Below are positions 18,710 through 27,563 of a stretch of 64,000 nucleotides of DNA, one piece after another; positions within the stretch are counted from its first letter, which is position 1; each line of letters begins with the position of its first letter. The notes below the pieces were generated by a model. The model made no database searches. It was not told the origin of the DNA and was given only the letters and a program-made list of their open reading frames with translations. The DNA is from JAXGXJ01 sp963829545 (GTDB lineage Bacteria > Actinomycetota > Thermoleophilia > RBG-16-64-13): the NCBI GenBank assembly GCA_963829545.1, contig CAWHIX010000016.1, positions 1-64,000 of the forward strand. Reading direction: 5' to 3'. Both the position numbers and the translations under genes were made by a program.

Positions 18710-20778
18710 ATGCTGAGCGAACGAATACGCGAACTCGGAAACATGTGGATACCGCTGTCCGACGGGACCGCACTGGGCGCCCGCATCTGGATGCCGGAAG
18801 ATGCGCCGAGCTCTCCGGTGCCCGCCGTGCTCGAGTATCTGCCCTACCGCAAGTCAGACGGGACCGCCGTTGCCGACCTGAGGCGACATCCCTACTTCGC
18901 CCGTCACGGGTATGCGGCCGTCCGCGTCGATCTGCGTGGCACGGGTGACTCCGACGGACTGCTGCGCGGCGAGTATCTGCCCCAGGAGCAGGACGACGCC
19001 TTAGAGGTTCTGGCCTGGTTGGCGGACCAACCCTGGTGCAGCGGAGCTGTGGGGATGATCGGCTATTCATGGGGTGGTTTCAACGGCCTGCAGATAGCGG
19101 CGCGCCGGCCCCCCCAGCTGAAGGCCGTCATCACGGTCGCCTCTACCGACGACCGCTACCTGGACGACTGCCACTACATGGGGGGTTGCTTGCTGGGTTC
19201 GGACATGCTCAAGTGGGCGGCTTCCATGCTCACCTACCCCCTCCAACCTCCCGATCCTCGCTACCGTCCCGGTGAGTGGCGGGACATATGGCGGTCGCGG
19301 CTCGAACAGGCTCCCGAGTTGGCCCACGACTGGGTAGCGCATCAGCTCAAGGACGACTTCTGGAAGCACGGCTCGGTAGCCGAGGACTACGCCGCCATCG
19401 AATGCCCCGTCATGGCGGTCGGGGGGTGGGCCGACGCCTACGTCAATGCCGTCCCGCGCCTTCTCGCCCACCTTCGGGTCCCCCGGCTGGGACTCATCGG
19501 GCCCTGGGGGCACATGATGCCCTACGAAGGGGTGCCCGGGCCGGCCATGGACTTTCTGCGCGAGGCCGTGCGCTGGTGGGATCGGTGGTTGAAGGGCATC
19601 GACACGGGGATCATGGAGGAGCCCCTGCTGCGCGCCTGGGTGCAGGAATACGTCCCTCCGGCCACCTTCCATCGCGAGCGGCCGGGGCATTGGATGGCGG
19701 CGGACTCCTGGCCGCCGGAGGACGTGCAGCCGGTGTCGCTGGCCCTGGCTGCCCGCGGGACGGTCGGAGACGCGGGCGCGACCACAGCGCTGCCGAGGCC
19801 GTCATCCGTGGGGATCAGGTGTGTGGGGGGACCGCCGGGGTGTGGTGCGCGAACGGCTTGCCGGCCGAGATAGCGGGCGACCAGAGGCCGGACGACGCCC
19901 GTTCGCTCTGCTTCGCGAGCGAAGCGCTGGCCGAACCGCTCGAGATCCTGGGGTACCCCCGTCTGCACCTGCGCGTGAAGACCGACAGGCCGTTGGCCCT
20001 CGTGGCGGCGCGGCTGGAAGATGTCGCTAGCGATGGATCGTCCCTCCTCGTGAGCTGGGGCCTGCTCAACCTCACGCATGCCCGTGGGCACGAGCGGGCG
20101 GAGCCGCTGGTCGTCGACGAGTGGTATGACGTGCAGCTCGAATGCCGGGTCTGCGCCCATCGCTTCGCTCCCGGCCACCGTGTGAGACTCGCGCTGTCCC
20201 CGACCTACTGGCCGCAGGCTTGGCCCTCCCCACACACCGTCACGCTGACGATCGCCCTGGGGAGCAGCCTGTTGGAGTTGCCCGTGCGTGGGTCGGCCGG
20301 GCCTTTCGGGCTCGTTCTCGAGACCGTGGATGGTCGGGAGGGGCCGTTCCGGGAGGGTCAGGACCCCGACGGCGTCGGAGCCGGCCCGGGCAGCGCCGGT
20401 CAGAGCAGCGGCGCCGGCCAGGCCGAGCGGCGCGCTGAGCGGACGCGGCGCGTCGTCGTCGACGAGGAGAGCGGGCGGCACGACATCATCGACCATCAGG
20501 AGATCGAGCAGACCATCCCCGACAGCGGCGCCCTCTATTGCGAGCGAGCCACCGATGTCTACAGCATAGTGGAGGACCGGCCTCTCTCGGCGACGGTGCG
20601 CTGTAGTCGGGAGACCACATCCACCGGTCCCCACGCTCGCTGGCGGGTCACCGTGGAGGGAGAGATGACCTGCGACCAAGACGCCTTCTACATCCGCGAG
20701 GAGTACGCAGCGTTCGAGGGGGACACGGAGGTCTCCTCGAGCAGTCGCAAGTACGAGATTCCACGGGAAGGAGTGTGA
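18710..20778 (+). CDS. CocE/NonD family alpha/beta-hydrolase (X-Pro dipeptidyl-peptidase type, one frameshift)
   Basis: Serine hydrolase of the CocE/NonD family, which cleaves esters, amides or acyl-peptide bonds. The catalytic domain has AVRVDLRGTGDSDG, the nucleophile elbow GMIGYSWGGFNG, the acid in VGGWADAYVNAV and the His in GPWGHMMPYEGVPG. A cap domain lies between the nucleophile and the acid. The frame changes near 19770; the rest then reads through LEILGYPRLHLRVKTDRP and LVVDEWYDVQLECRVCAHRFAPGHRVRLALS, the jelly-roll domain of the family. The C-terminus has an extra ~130 residues past the usual end, ending in a beta-rich segment with DIIDHQEIEQTIPDSG and TGPHARWRVTVEGEMTC. No signal peptide, so probably cytoplasmic. 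Bridged length is about 689 residues. Confidence 0.87.
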
Positions 20779-20810
20779 ACCCCTAGAGGGCCGCTGAAGA
20801 ACGAAGCCCC

Positions 20811-21527
20811 CTAAAGGGCTCGGTCGAGGATGAGGGCCAGCAGGATCGCGGGCACCGCTCCGTGGACCACGACGGCGTTGTTGAAAGACCCGATACCCGA
20901 CATGATGGGGACTCCCAGACCGCCCGCTCCGACCACGGCCCCCAGCGTCGCGGCGCTGACGAGGATGACGAGCATGGTGCGCACGCCGGTCATGATCACC
21001 GGCATCGCCAGCGGGAGTTCGAGTTGGCGCAGTCTTCCCGCTCTGGTCATCCCCATACCCCTGCCCGCCTCCACCACCGATTCGGGCACTCCTGAGATGC
21101 CTGCGATCACGTTGACCATCACGGGTAGGATGCTGTAGACGATGAGGGCCAGGAGCACGGGTTCGTAGCCGTATCCCAGGGCGGGCACGGCGATGGCCAT
21201 TATGGCCACCGAGGGTACGGACTGACCCAGGTTCCCAAGCCGCAGCACGAGATCGCGGAAGGGCCGGCCCCGGGGGCTCATCACCAGTAGTCCCGCGCTC
21301 ACCCCGATGATCAGCGCGGCCACCCCGCCGATCGCCACCAGCATCACGTGCTCCAGCAGGAACGTCCACATGGGCGCGCGGTCGTACACGAGCCGTTCGG
21401 TGTCCGGGAAGAGCAGACCCAGCAGCCACTCCACGGCCGGGGTGCAGAAGGTCCACACGAGCAGGACCAGGAGCAGGATGAAGACGCTCTTCCAGTGATC
21501 CTTGATCCCAGGCGTGTAGGTGTTCAC
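20811..21527 (-). CDS. yehW: OsmU/YehW-type osmolyte ABC transporter permease
   Basis: Inner-membrane permease of a glycine-betaine-type importer. The 238-residue product has an N-terminal helix (SVFILLLVLLVWTFCTPAV) and then the BPD_transp_1 core with about five helices. The landmark LGNLGQSVPSVAIMAIAVPALGYG precedes the EAA-like loop PESVVEAGRGMGMTRAGRLRQLELPLAMPVIMTGVR, which contacts the ATPase. It is the last gene of a four-gene unit read leftwards (substrate protein, long permease, ATPase, short permease), the order of E. coli yehZYXW. It is 13 bases from the ATPase gene. Substrate is inferred as betaine or a related compatible solute. Confidence 0.82.
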   Translation of the reverse strand: MNTYTPGIKDHWKSVFILLLVLLVWTFCTPAVEWLLGLLFPDTERLVYDRAPMWTFLLEHVMLVAIGGVAALIIGVSAGLLVMSPRGRPFRDLVLRLGNLGQSVPSVAIMAIAVPALGYGYEPVLLALIVYSILPVMVNVIAGISGVPESVVEAGRGMGMTRAGRLRQLELPLAMPVIMTGVRTMLVILVSAATLGAVVGAGGLGVPIMSGIGSFNNAVVVHGAVPAILLALILDRAL

Positions 21528-21540
21528 GCTTCCGGCTCCA

Positions 21541-22489
21541 TCAAGTGTTCGCTCTTACCTGAGTGACCACGTCGCAGAACGTGAGGCTTCCGATGGGGGG
21601 CTCTCCGTCGTCCGGCCCGACCACCGCTACGACGTCGACGCTCTCCGTGACCATGATGGCCAGCACGTCGCGGAGGTTGGTGTCAAGGCGGACCCGGGGA
21701 CCCTCGTGGTGGGGGGGAGGGCCCAGGGTGAGGTCGGCGACGCGGTGACGGGAGAGGATGCGCAGGCCGAACTCGTCGCCGAAGAAGTCGCGCGAGAACT
21801 GCTGCGCCGGCTTGCGCCACAGGTCCTCCGGCGCTCCCACGTCGGCGATGCGTCCCTCCCGCATCAGTACGATGCGATGTCCGAGGAGGACGGCCTCCTC
21901 GATGTCGTGCGTGACGAAGACCACCGTCTTGCCCAGGCGCTCGATGCAGGGCGGCGAACTCCGTCTGCAGCCGCTCGCGACTGATGGGGTCGAGGGCGCC
22001 GAAGGGCTCGTCCATGAGCAGGACCGGTGGGTCTGAAGCCAGGGCCCGGGCCACGCCGATGCGCTGAGCTTCACCCCCTGACAACTCCGTAGGTCGCTTG
22101 TCTGCGTAGGCGGAGGCTTCCAGACCCACCAACTCGAGCAGTTCGTCCACGCGCCTGTCGATGCGCGTCTTGTCCCAGCCCAGCAGACGGGGCACCGTGG
22201 CGATGTTCCTGCGTACGGACATGTGGGGAAAGAGCCCCACGCTCTGGATCGCGTAACCGATCTGGCGCCGGAGCTCTTCGGGACGGACCTCTCGGATGGA
22301 GCGCCCGTCGATGAGTACGTCTCCGGAGTCGATCTCCACCATCCGGTTGATAGCGCGCAGGAGCGTGGTCTTTCCGCAGCCACTGGGACCCAGGATGATC
22401 GTCAGCTCTCCGGCGGGGATGGTCAGCGAGACGTCATCCACCGCCAGGGTCTGGTCGTAGCGCTTGGTGACGTTGCGTATCTCGATCAT
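21541..22489 (-). CDS. yehX: OsmU/YehX-type osmolyte ABC transporter ATPase (one frameshift)
   Basis: ATP-hydrolysing subunit driving osmolyte uptake. Motifs in order: Walker A GPSGCGKTT, Q-loop AIQSVGLFPHMSV, ABC signature LSGGEAQRIGVARAL, Walker B VLLMDEPFGALD and, after a frame change near 21950, the H-loop TVVFVTHDIEEA followed by KPAQQFSRDFFGDE. The C-terminal ~55 residues (LDTNLRDVLAIMVTESVDVVAVVG) look like a single CBS-like module, as found in osmoregulated OpuA/OpuC ATPases, where it senses ionic strength or nucleotides. Its start overlaps the stop of the long permease (ATGA at 22486-22489), so translation is coupled. Bridged length is about 316 residues. Confidence 0.88.
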
Positions 22490-23764
22490 GCTGCGCTCGT
22501 CGCCAGATCGATCTTGCGCCCCCGGGCGGCTATCTGCTCGACGGCCCGCAGCAGGGCGTCAAAGAACCAAGCCAGGGCGACGATAGGGATCACGCCGACC
22601 AGCACCAGGTCGATGCTGGTCTGTTCGAGACCGATGAACATGATCGTCCCCAGACCTCCGCCGCCCACGAAGGCGGCGATTATGGCGCCGGCCGTCGATT
22701 GCACCAGGGCGATACGGATGCCCGCGAGCACCACGGGGAAGGCGAGCGGAAGCTCCACCTCCCACAGGGTCCGCCGGCGTCCCATGCCCATGCCCTTCGC
22801 CGTGTCGAGGACGCCCGGGTCGAGCTGGCGGATGGCGACGAGCGTGTTCCTGGTGACGGGATAGAGGGCGTAGATTAGAAGAACGACCATCGTCGGTGCC
22901 CAGCCGATGCCGGAGATGCCCAGCGAGTCCAGTGCCGGCAAGCCTGTCGCTCAGACCGCCCAGGATGGGAATCATGAGGCCGATGAAGGCGAGGGCCGGT
23001 AGTACCTGGCCCAGATTGAGCACACCCATGGCCGCCGCCTCCACACGGGCGCGTCGGGCGGCCAGGATGCCCAGCGGTATGCCGATGACGATGGCTCCGA
23101 AGGTGGCCCCGAGGGCGTAGAACAGATGCCGCCCCAACTCCCGGGCGAAGGTGGCGCGTACCAGAGCCGACTCGCGGAGGATGCCTACCTCGTCAAGCGC
23201 GCCGGAGGCCGCCAGTCCCAATGCCACGACGAAGGGCAGGGCCCCCACGGCCACCCTGGTGGGTCGGCTCGGAGTCTCGGCGGATATCCCGTAGAGGAGC
23301 AGATACAGGGCGAAGAGCAGGAGGTAGAAGCTCCAGCCGAAGGAAGTGCGTGCAGCGGTGCCCTGATCGGCCGCGAAAGCGGAGGCGGCGCTGCCCGTCT
23401 GCGCGAGCAGCAACAGTAGGCTGCACGACACCGCTACTCCCCGGACGGCTCCCCAGACGCTGGGCGACCTCTCCAGCCGGAGGAGACCGGCCGATGCGGC
23501 CAGCAGCACGAGCACCAGGGCGATCCATGCCTCGGCGCCCAGACCTCCGACGGCCGTGACCGCCTCACCCTCGGCCACGCGGTTGGGGCGAAAGGACACA
23601 AAGGGACCGACGAGGAGCGCGAAGACTCCTATGAGTCCGCCGGCCACCCCGATCAGGATATGCGCCTGCCGGGCAAGGTCGGTCGACCAGGCTCTCGACA
23701 GGGCCCAGGTGGGCCGCTTGCCGGCCACGCCTATGTCGCGGCGATCCCTATTCGAGGAAGCCAT
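22486..23764 (-). CDS. yehY: OsmU/YehY-type long permease (one frameshift)
   Basis: Second permease of the importer, with a long N-terminal extension. Residues ~35-210 contain about five extra hydrophobic helices before the permease core; such an extension is characteristic of YehY and separates this system from OpuC. The core begins around FARELGRHLFYALGATFGAIVIGIPLGIL, then LGQVLPALAFIGLMIPILGG. The frame changes near 22935, and the rest reads GWAPTMVVLLIYALYPVTRNTLVAIRQLDPGVLDTAKGMGMGRRRTLWEVELPLAFPVVLAGIR, landmarks of the EAA loop. Length is about 425 residues. It overlaps the substrate-binding protein gene by 17 bases and the ATPase gene by 4. Confidence 0.83.
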
Positions 23765-24719
23765 TCTCCTCCAGGTACGAGGTGGCCACGGCCCGCGGGT
23801 CTTCTCCTCCGAAGGCGATGCGGGCGTTCAACTCCTGCAGCGTCGTCTGGTCGAGACTCTCGAAGACGGGCTTGAGGATCTCCTCTATCTGCGGGTAGGC
23901 GGTCATGATCTCCCCGCGGAACACCGCCGTCGGCTCGTACACCGGCGGGACGTCTTTTGTGTCGGCGATGATGGTCAGGTCGAGCTCGTTCAGTTGCCCG
24001 TCGGTGCCGTAGGCGAGCGAGAAGTTCACGTCGTCGGTGCCCTTCGCCAGAGCGTTCAACATCTCGGAGGTGTTACCCGTCGAGAGGGCGATCAGTTGAT
24101 CACTGTCCAGCGTGAACCCGTAGGCTTCTTCGTAACCCTTGAGACCCAGGGGATTGTCGATGAAGGTCTGGGCGGCGATGAGCTTGACTTCGCCTCCTCC
24201 GTTCACGTAGTCGGCGAAGTCCTCCATGGTCTCGATGCCCTCCGCATCGGCGAGCGCCTGCGTCGTGGCGATGAATTCGCTGTTGTTGGCGGGTGCCGGG
24301 GTCAGCCAGATGAGGTCGTAGACGTCCTTGTCGAGCTGGCTGATGGCCTCGTAGGCCTCCTCGGCGTTCTTCCACTTGGGATCGCCCTCTTCGCCCTCGT
24401 GGTAGTACTGGCCCGAGCCCGTGTAATCGATGGTGGCGTCGATCTCGCCCTCCACCAGGGCTGCGCGGACTATCTCAGGCGTGCCGAGCTTCGTCTTGTC
24501 CTCGGTCTGGATACCGTTGGCGTCGAGCATCTGGATGACCATCGCGCCCAGGAGGCTTCCTTCGCTGTCGAGCAGCGAGCCTACGCGCACCACGGGCCCT
24601 TCGGCCGCTTCGGTGCCGCCCGATCCCTCAGCGGGCTCTTCGCCGCCGCAGGAGGCAAGGCCGGCCGGGAGCGCCAGCACCACTGTCAGGAGCACGATCA
24701 GCACCAGTATTCTCTTCAT
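23748..24719 (-). CDS. osmF: OsmF/YehZ-type substrate-binding lipoprotein
   Basis: Extracellular lipid-anchored receptor of the importer. A signal peptide ends at the lipobox LASCGG (Cys near residue 24), followed by a Gly/Glu linker. The mature part is an OpuAC-type fold: VRVGSLLDSEGSLLGAMVIQMLDANGI, IDATIDYTGSG, WLTPAPANNSEFIATT, LALSTGNTSEMLNALAKG and PPVYEPTAVFRGEI. The Tyr-rich and Asn-containing pocket segments (YTGSGQYY, APANNSE) match the YehZ/OsmF-like branch. The gene is intact (323 residues) and first in the four-gene unit, so its promoter, with a GAAGGAAGG ribosome site before the start, probably drives all four. Confidence 0.87.
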   Translation of the reverse strand: MKRILVLIVLLTVVLALPAGLASCGGEEPAEGSGGTEAAEGPVVRVGSLLDSEGSLLGAMVIQMLDANGIQTEDKTKLGTPEIVRAALVEGEIDATIDYTGSGQYYHEGEEGDPKWKNAEEAYEAISQLDKDVYDLIWLTPAPANNSEFIATTQALADAEGIETMEDFADYVNGGGEVKLIAAQTFIDNPLGLKGYEEAYGFTLDSDQLIALSTGNTSEMLNALAKGTDDVNFSLAYGTDGQLNELDLTIIADTKDVPPVYEPTAVFRGEIMTAYPQIEEILKPVFESLDQTTLQELNARIAFGGEDPRAVATSYLEENGFLE

Positions 24720-24797
24720 GAGCCACCTTCCTTCTCTTGTTCTCTCACCACTGCTGCCACAACAAGCGTCCTCTGCCCTCGGGGCGCGCTCCCTGCC

Positions 24798-26183
24798 CTA
24801 GCGCGCGAACAGGTTGTTGAGCGATTCCGCCAGGGTGGGGTGCGCGAAGACGGCGTCCCTGAGTCGGGTCGCGGTGACGCCCCCCATCATGGCCATCTGC
24901 AACACGGACATCAGCTCGCCCCCTTCCACTCCCAGTATTGCGCAACCGAGGATGCATTCGTCGGCCGTGTCGACTACCACTTTCATGAAGCCCCGGGTCT
25001 CGTCCATCTCCTGAGCGCGTCCCACCCACTGCATGGGCATGGAATACGTTGCGATGTCCATGACGCTCTCCCGTGCTTCGCGCTCGGTAAGACCCACTCG
25101 TCCGAACTGGGGATCGGAGAAGATCACGTAAGGCACCAGGCGCCCGCTGATGGTCCGGTCGCCACCCTGAAGCAGGTTTGTGCGGATCACTCGGAAGTCG
25201 TCGTAGGCGATGTGGGTGAACGCCGGCCCGCCCTTCACGTCCCCCAGCACGTAGACCCCCGGCACGCGGCTCTCCAGGCGATCGTTGACGGGCAGGTAGC
25301 CTCCGTCGTCGATCTCCAGGCCGGCGGCCTGCGGGTCTAGCCGGTCGGTGTTCGGAGTCCGGCCCGTGGCCACCAGCAGATGGGATCCGGTGACGGTCGT
25401 CTCTCCCTCAGGGGTGGCGACGAGAAGTTCGATGTGGCCATCGCCGGCCGTGCGGACGGAGCGCGCCTGCGCGTTCAAGATCAGATGGAGACCGTCCTCC
25501 CGGAGTATGACGCCCAGAGCCTCGGCCATGTCGGTGTCCTCGTGCGGCAGGAGCGTGTGCCGTCTTTGGATCACGGTCACTCTGCTTCCGAAGCGGCGGA
25601 ACATCTGGCCGAACTCGACGGCCACGTATCCACCGCCGAGGATGAGCAGATGCTCCGGGACGTAGTCCAACTCGACGATGGTGGTGGAGGTGAGGAAGGG
25701 CACGTCCGCAAGACCGGGCAGTTCGGGAACGGCCGGGCGGCAACCTACGTTGACGAAGATGCGCTCAGCGTCGACGAGAAAGGCGTCCCCGTCCGCAGGG
25801 CGCAGCTCGAGCCGATGGGGAGCGACAAAGCGCGCCTCGGCCTTGAGCAGGTCGAGGTTCTCGGTGGCCACAAGGCCACGTTCGCTGCCGTCACGCCACC
25901 TGTCGACGATGGCGCGTACGCGCTCCCGGACCTTCTCCATATCGACTGTCACGTCGTCGGTGTTGATCCCGTAGTCGGGGCCGCGGCGGGCGAAGGCGGC
26001 CACCCGAGCGGAAGCGGCCATGGTCTTGCTGGGCGTGCAGCCCTCGTTGATGCAGGAGCCGCCGACGTGAACTCTCTCGATGAGCGCCGTGCGCCATCCC
26101 GCCCGGGCGAGGCTTCTGGCAAGCGGAACCCCTGCCTGACCGGCTCCGATGATGGCTGCATCATATGTACGGGGCTCGTCCAT
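24798..26183 (-). CDS. FAD-dependent pyridine nucleotide-disulfide oxidoreductase (MerA-like)
   Basis: Flavin disulfide reductase of the dihydrolipoamide dehydrogenase / mercuric reductase family. It has the FAD loop AAIIGAGQAGVPLA, the redox pair GGSCINEGCTPSKT (Cys-x4-Cys), the NAD(P) loop LLILGGGYVAVEFGQ, the second FAD motif GVYVLGDVKGGPAFTH and the C-terminal dimer-interface motif FAHPTLAESLNNLF with its catalytic His. The extra Cys pair at the C-terminus and the N-terminal metal-binding domain of true MerA are absent, so mercury reduction is unlikely and the substrate is unknown. The 461-residue frame is intact. A 327-base gap separates it from the divergent surface operon. Confidence 0.88.
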   Translation of the reverse strand: MDEPRTYDAAIIGAGQAGVPLARSLARAGWRTALIERVHVGGSCINEGCTPSKTMAASARVAAFARRGPDYGINTDDVTVDMEKVRERVRAIVDRWRDGSERGLVATENLDLLKAEARFVAPHRLELRPADGDAFLVDAERIFVNVGCRPAVPELPGLADVPFLTSTTIVELDYVPEHLLILGGGYVAVEFGQMFRRFGSRVTVIQRRHTLLPHEDTDMAEALGVILREDGLHLILNAQARSVRTAGDGHIELLVATPEGETTVTGSHLLVATGRTPNTDRLDPQAAGLEIDDGGYLPVNDRLESRVPGVYVLGDVKGGPAFTHIAYDDFRVIRTNLLQGGDRTISGRLVPYVIFSDPQFGRVGLTEREARESVMDIATYSMPMQWVGRAQEMDETRGFMKVVVDTADECILGCAILGVEGGELMSVLQMAMMGGVTATRLRDAVFAHPTLAESLNNLFAR

Positions 26184-26510
26184 GGGCGGTTCCCGTCTGT
26201 CCTCGCGGTGTGAACGGCTGCGGAAGGCATGGTTGCGTGCGGCAGGCGATCTGCCTCTGCAGCCGACAGGATTCCCCGCTACGCAGCCCGATTATAGTCG
26301 CCGGAAGGACTCGAGTGGCGGCGCTTGAGGGCGCGGCGGCAGGACCTGCATTTTCTGGGTGAAATGGTGGGGCGCCGCCCGGGCAGAGCATCTCGGCGTT
26401 ACTTCACGTCGTCTTTACACCCTCTCAGTTAGGCTTCGCGTAGCAGACAACAAGACGACGACAGAGCGTCGACGACGATCGACCGTCGCGGACAACGAGG
26501 ATCGAGATCA
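26184..26510. promoter_or_regulatory. Divergent intergenic region with an 11-bp-period promoter element
   Basis: No gene is visible in this 327-base gap. TTCACG (26403-26408), TTTACA (26414-26419) and TCAGTT (26425-26430) repeat every 11 bases, ending 81 bases before ATG 26511. The same arrangement and almost the same distance occur before the gene at 13995. The 80-base leader contains ACGACG-type repeats (around 26452-26480). Confidence 0.5.
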
Positions 26511-27563
26511 ATGAAGAGACTCATCGCCATGCTGCTGGTACTGGGACTGCTCGTGACCGCTCTCGCCTTCATGGCCGGCGGTCCGGCCAGCGCTGGTTCG
26601 GCCGCGGGCGAGGCGGGTACGGGCGCCGAGGGTTCGACGGTCACCACCGTCGACACCTCCGAATGGGAGGCCGTCTATGCCGAGGGCGTCGTCGACATCG
26701 AACTAGGGGCGACCACCGTCGTCAACGGCGAAGGAGCCTCCGTCGGGGGCGACACGGTCCTCATAACCGCGGCCGGCGTCTACCACGTGAGCGGAACTCT
26801 GACCGACGGCTGCATCGAGGTCGACGCGAAAGGCAAGGTCTACCTGGAGTTCGACGGGGTGGACATCACCAACTCCGCGGGCCCGGCGGTCCTCGTGACA
26901 GACGCCAAGAAGGTCGTCATCAGCTTGGTGGACGGGACGACCAATTCCCTTACGGACACGGCCGGCGGAGCCGAAGACACCGCGACCCTGCTGACCAACG
27001 ACACCCTCCTCCTCAACGGCAAAGGCACCCTGATCGTCTCCGGGAACAACAACGAGGCCATCTCCGGTGACGACGACATCATCATCAACAGCGGGACGAT
27101 CAGGGTGACGGCCGTCGATGACGGGATCAATGCGCACGACGACATCACCATCAACGGCGGTGACGTCTACGTCTTGGCCGGAGGCGACGGCCTGGATTCC
27201 AACGGCACGGTGAACGTCAACGCCGGGACCCTCGTGTGCTACGGAGGCACGACCGAGGGCGAGGGAGGCATAGACGCCTTGGGCGCCTTCACCATCCGGG
27301 GCGGGACCGTGATAGCCGGGGGCAACACCGTGGCCCCCGTCGGCAGCGACTCCAAGCAGGGCTCGCTTTGGGTGGCCTCCGACTCCATCCAGTCTGCCGG
27401 CACGGCGGTCCTGGTGGAGCGCGACGGCGAGGAGATCATCTCCTTCACTCCTGACGCGGACTACCGGACGCTCCTCATCAGCTCCGACGATCTTATCGAC
27501 GGGGCGTCCTACGAGGCCTACCTGGGCGGCGAGACGGGCGTGACAGTGGTGGCGTCGCGATGA
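26511..27563 (+). CDS. Cthe_2159-type carbohydrate-binding beta-helix surface protein, first copy
   Basis: Secreted protein (signal peptide about residues 1-28, ending PASA) followed by a right-handed beta-helix. The helix coils carry Asp/Asn/Gly repeats such as DDDIIINSGTIRVTAVDDGINAHDDITINGGD (landmarks VDDGINAHDD and GGDGLDSNG). The founding member, Cthe_2159 of Clostridium thermocellum, is a calcium-dependent polysaccharide lyase-like fold that binds acidic sugars. The last ~100 residues form a beta-rich domain with GSDSKQGSLWVASD and LISSDDLIDGASYEAYLGG, also seen at the end of the second copy. It opens an operon with a VTC polymerase, a second copy and a CotH protein. The gene is intact (350 residues). 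Calcium binding is inferred from the acidic repeats. Confidence 0.82.
   Translation: MKRLIAMLLVLGLLVTALAFMAGGPASAGSAAGEAGTGAEGSTVTTVDTSEWEAVYAEGVVDIELGATTVVNGEGASVGGDTVLITAAGVYHVSGTLTDGCIEVDAKGKVYLEFDGVDITNSAGPAVLVTDAKKVVISLVDGTTNSLTDTAGGAEDTATLLTNDTLLLNGKGTLIVSGNNNEAISGDDDIIINSGTIRVTAVDDGINAHDDITINGGDVYVLAGGDGLDSNGTVNVNAGTLVCYGGTTEGEGGIDALGAFTIRGGTVIAGGNTVAPVGSDSKQGSLWVASDSIQSAGTAVLVERDGEEIISFTPDADYRTLLISSDDLIDGASYEAYLGGETGVTVVASR

Noticed and set aside
19522..21456. A 644-codon open frame on the minus strand
   Set aside because: It runs antisense across the CocE-type hydrolase and a permease, both of which have clear family motifs. High-GC DNA commonly gives such shadow frames.
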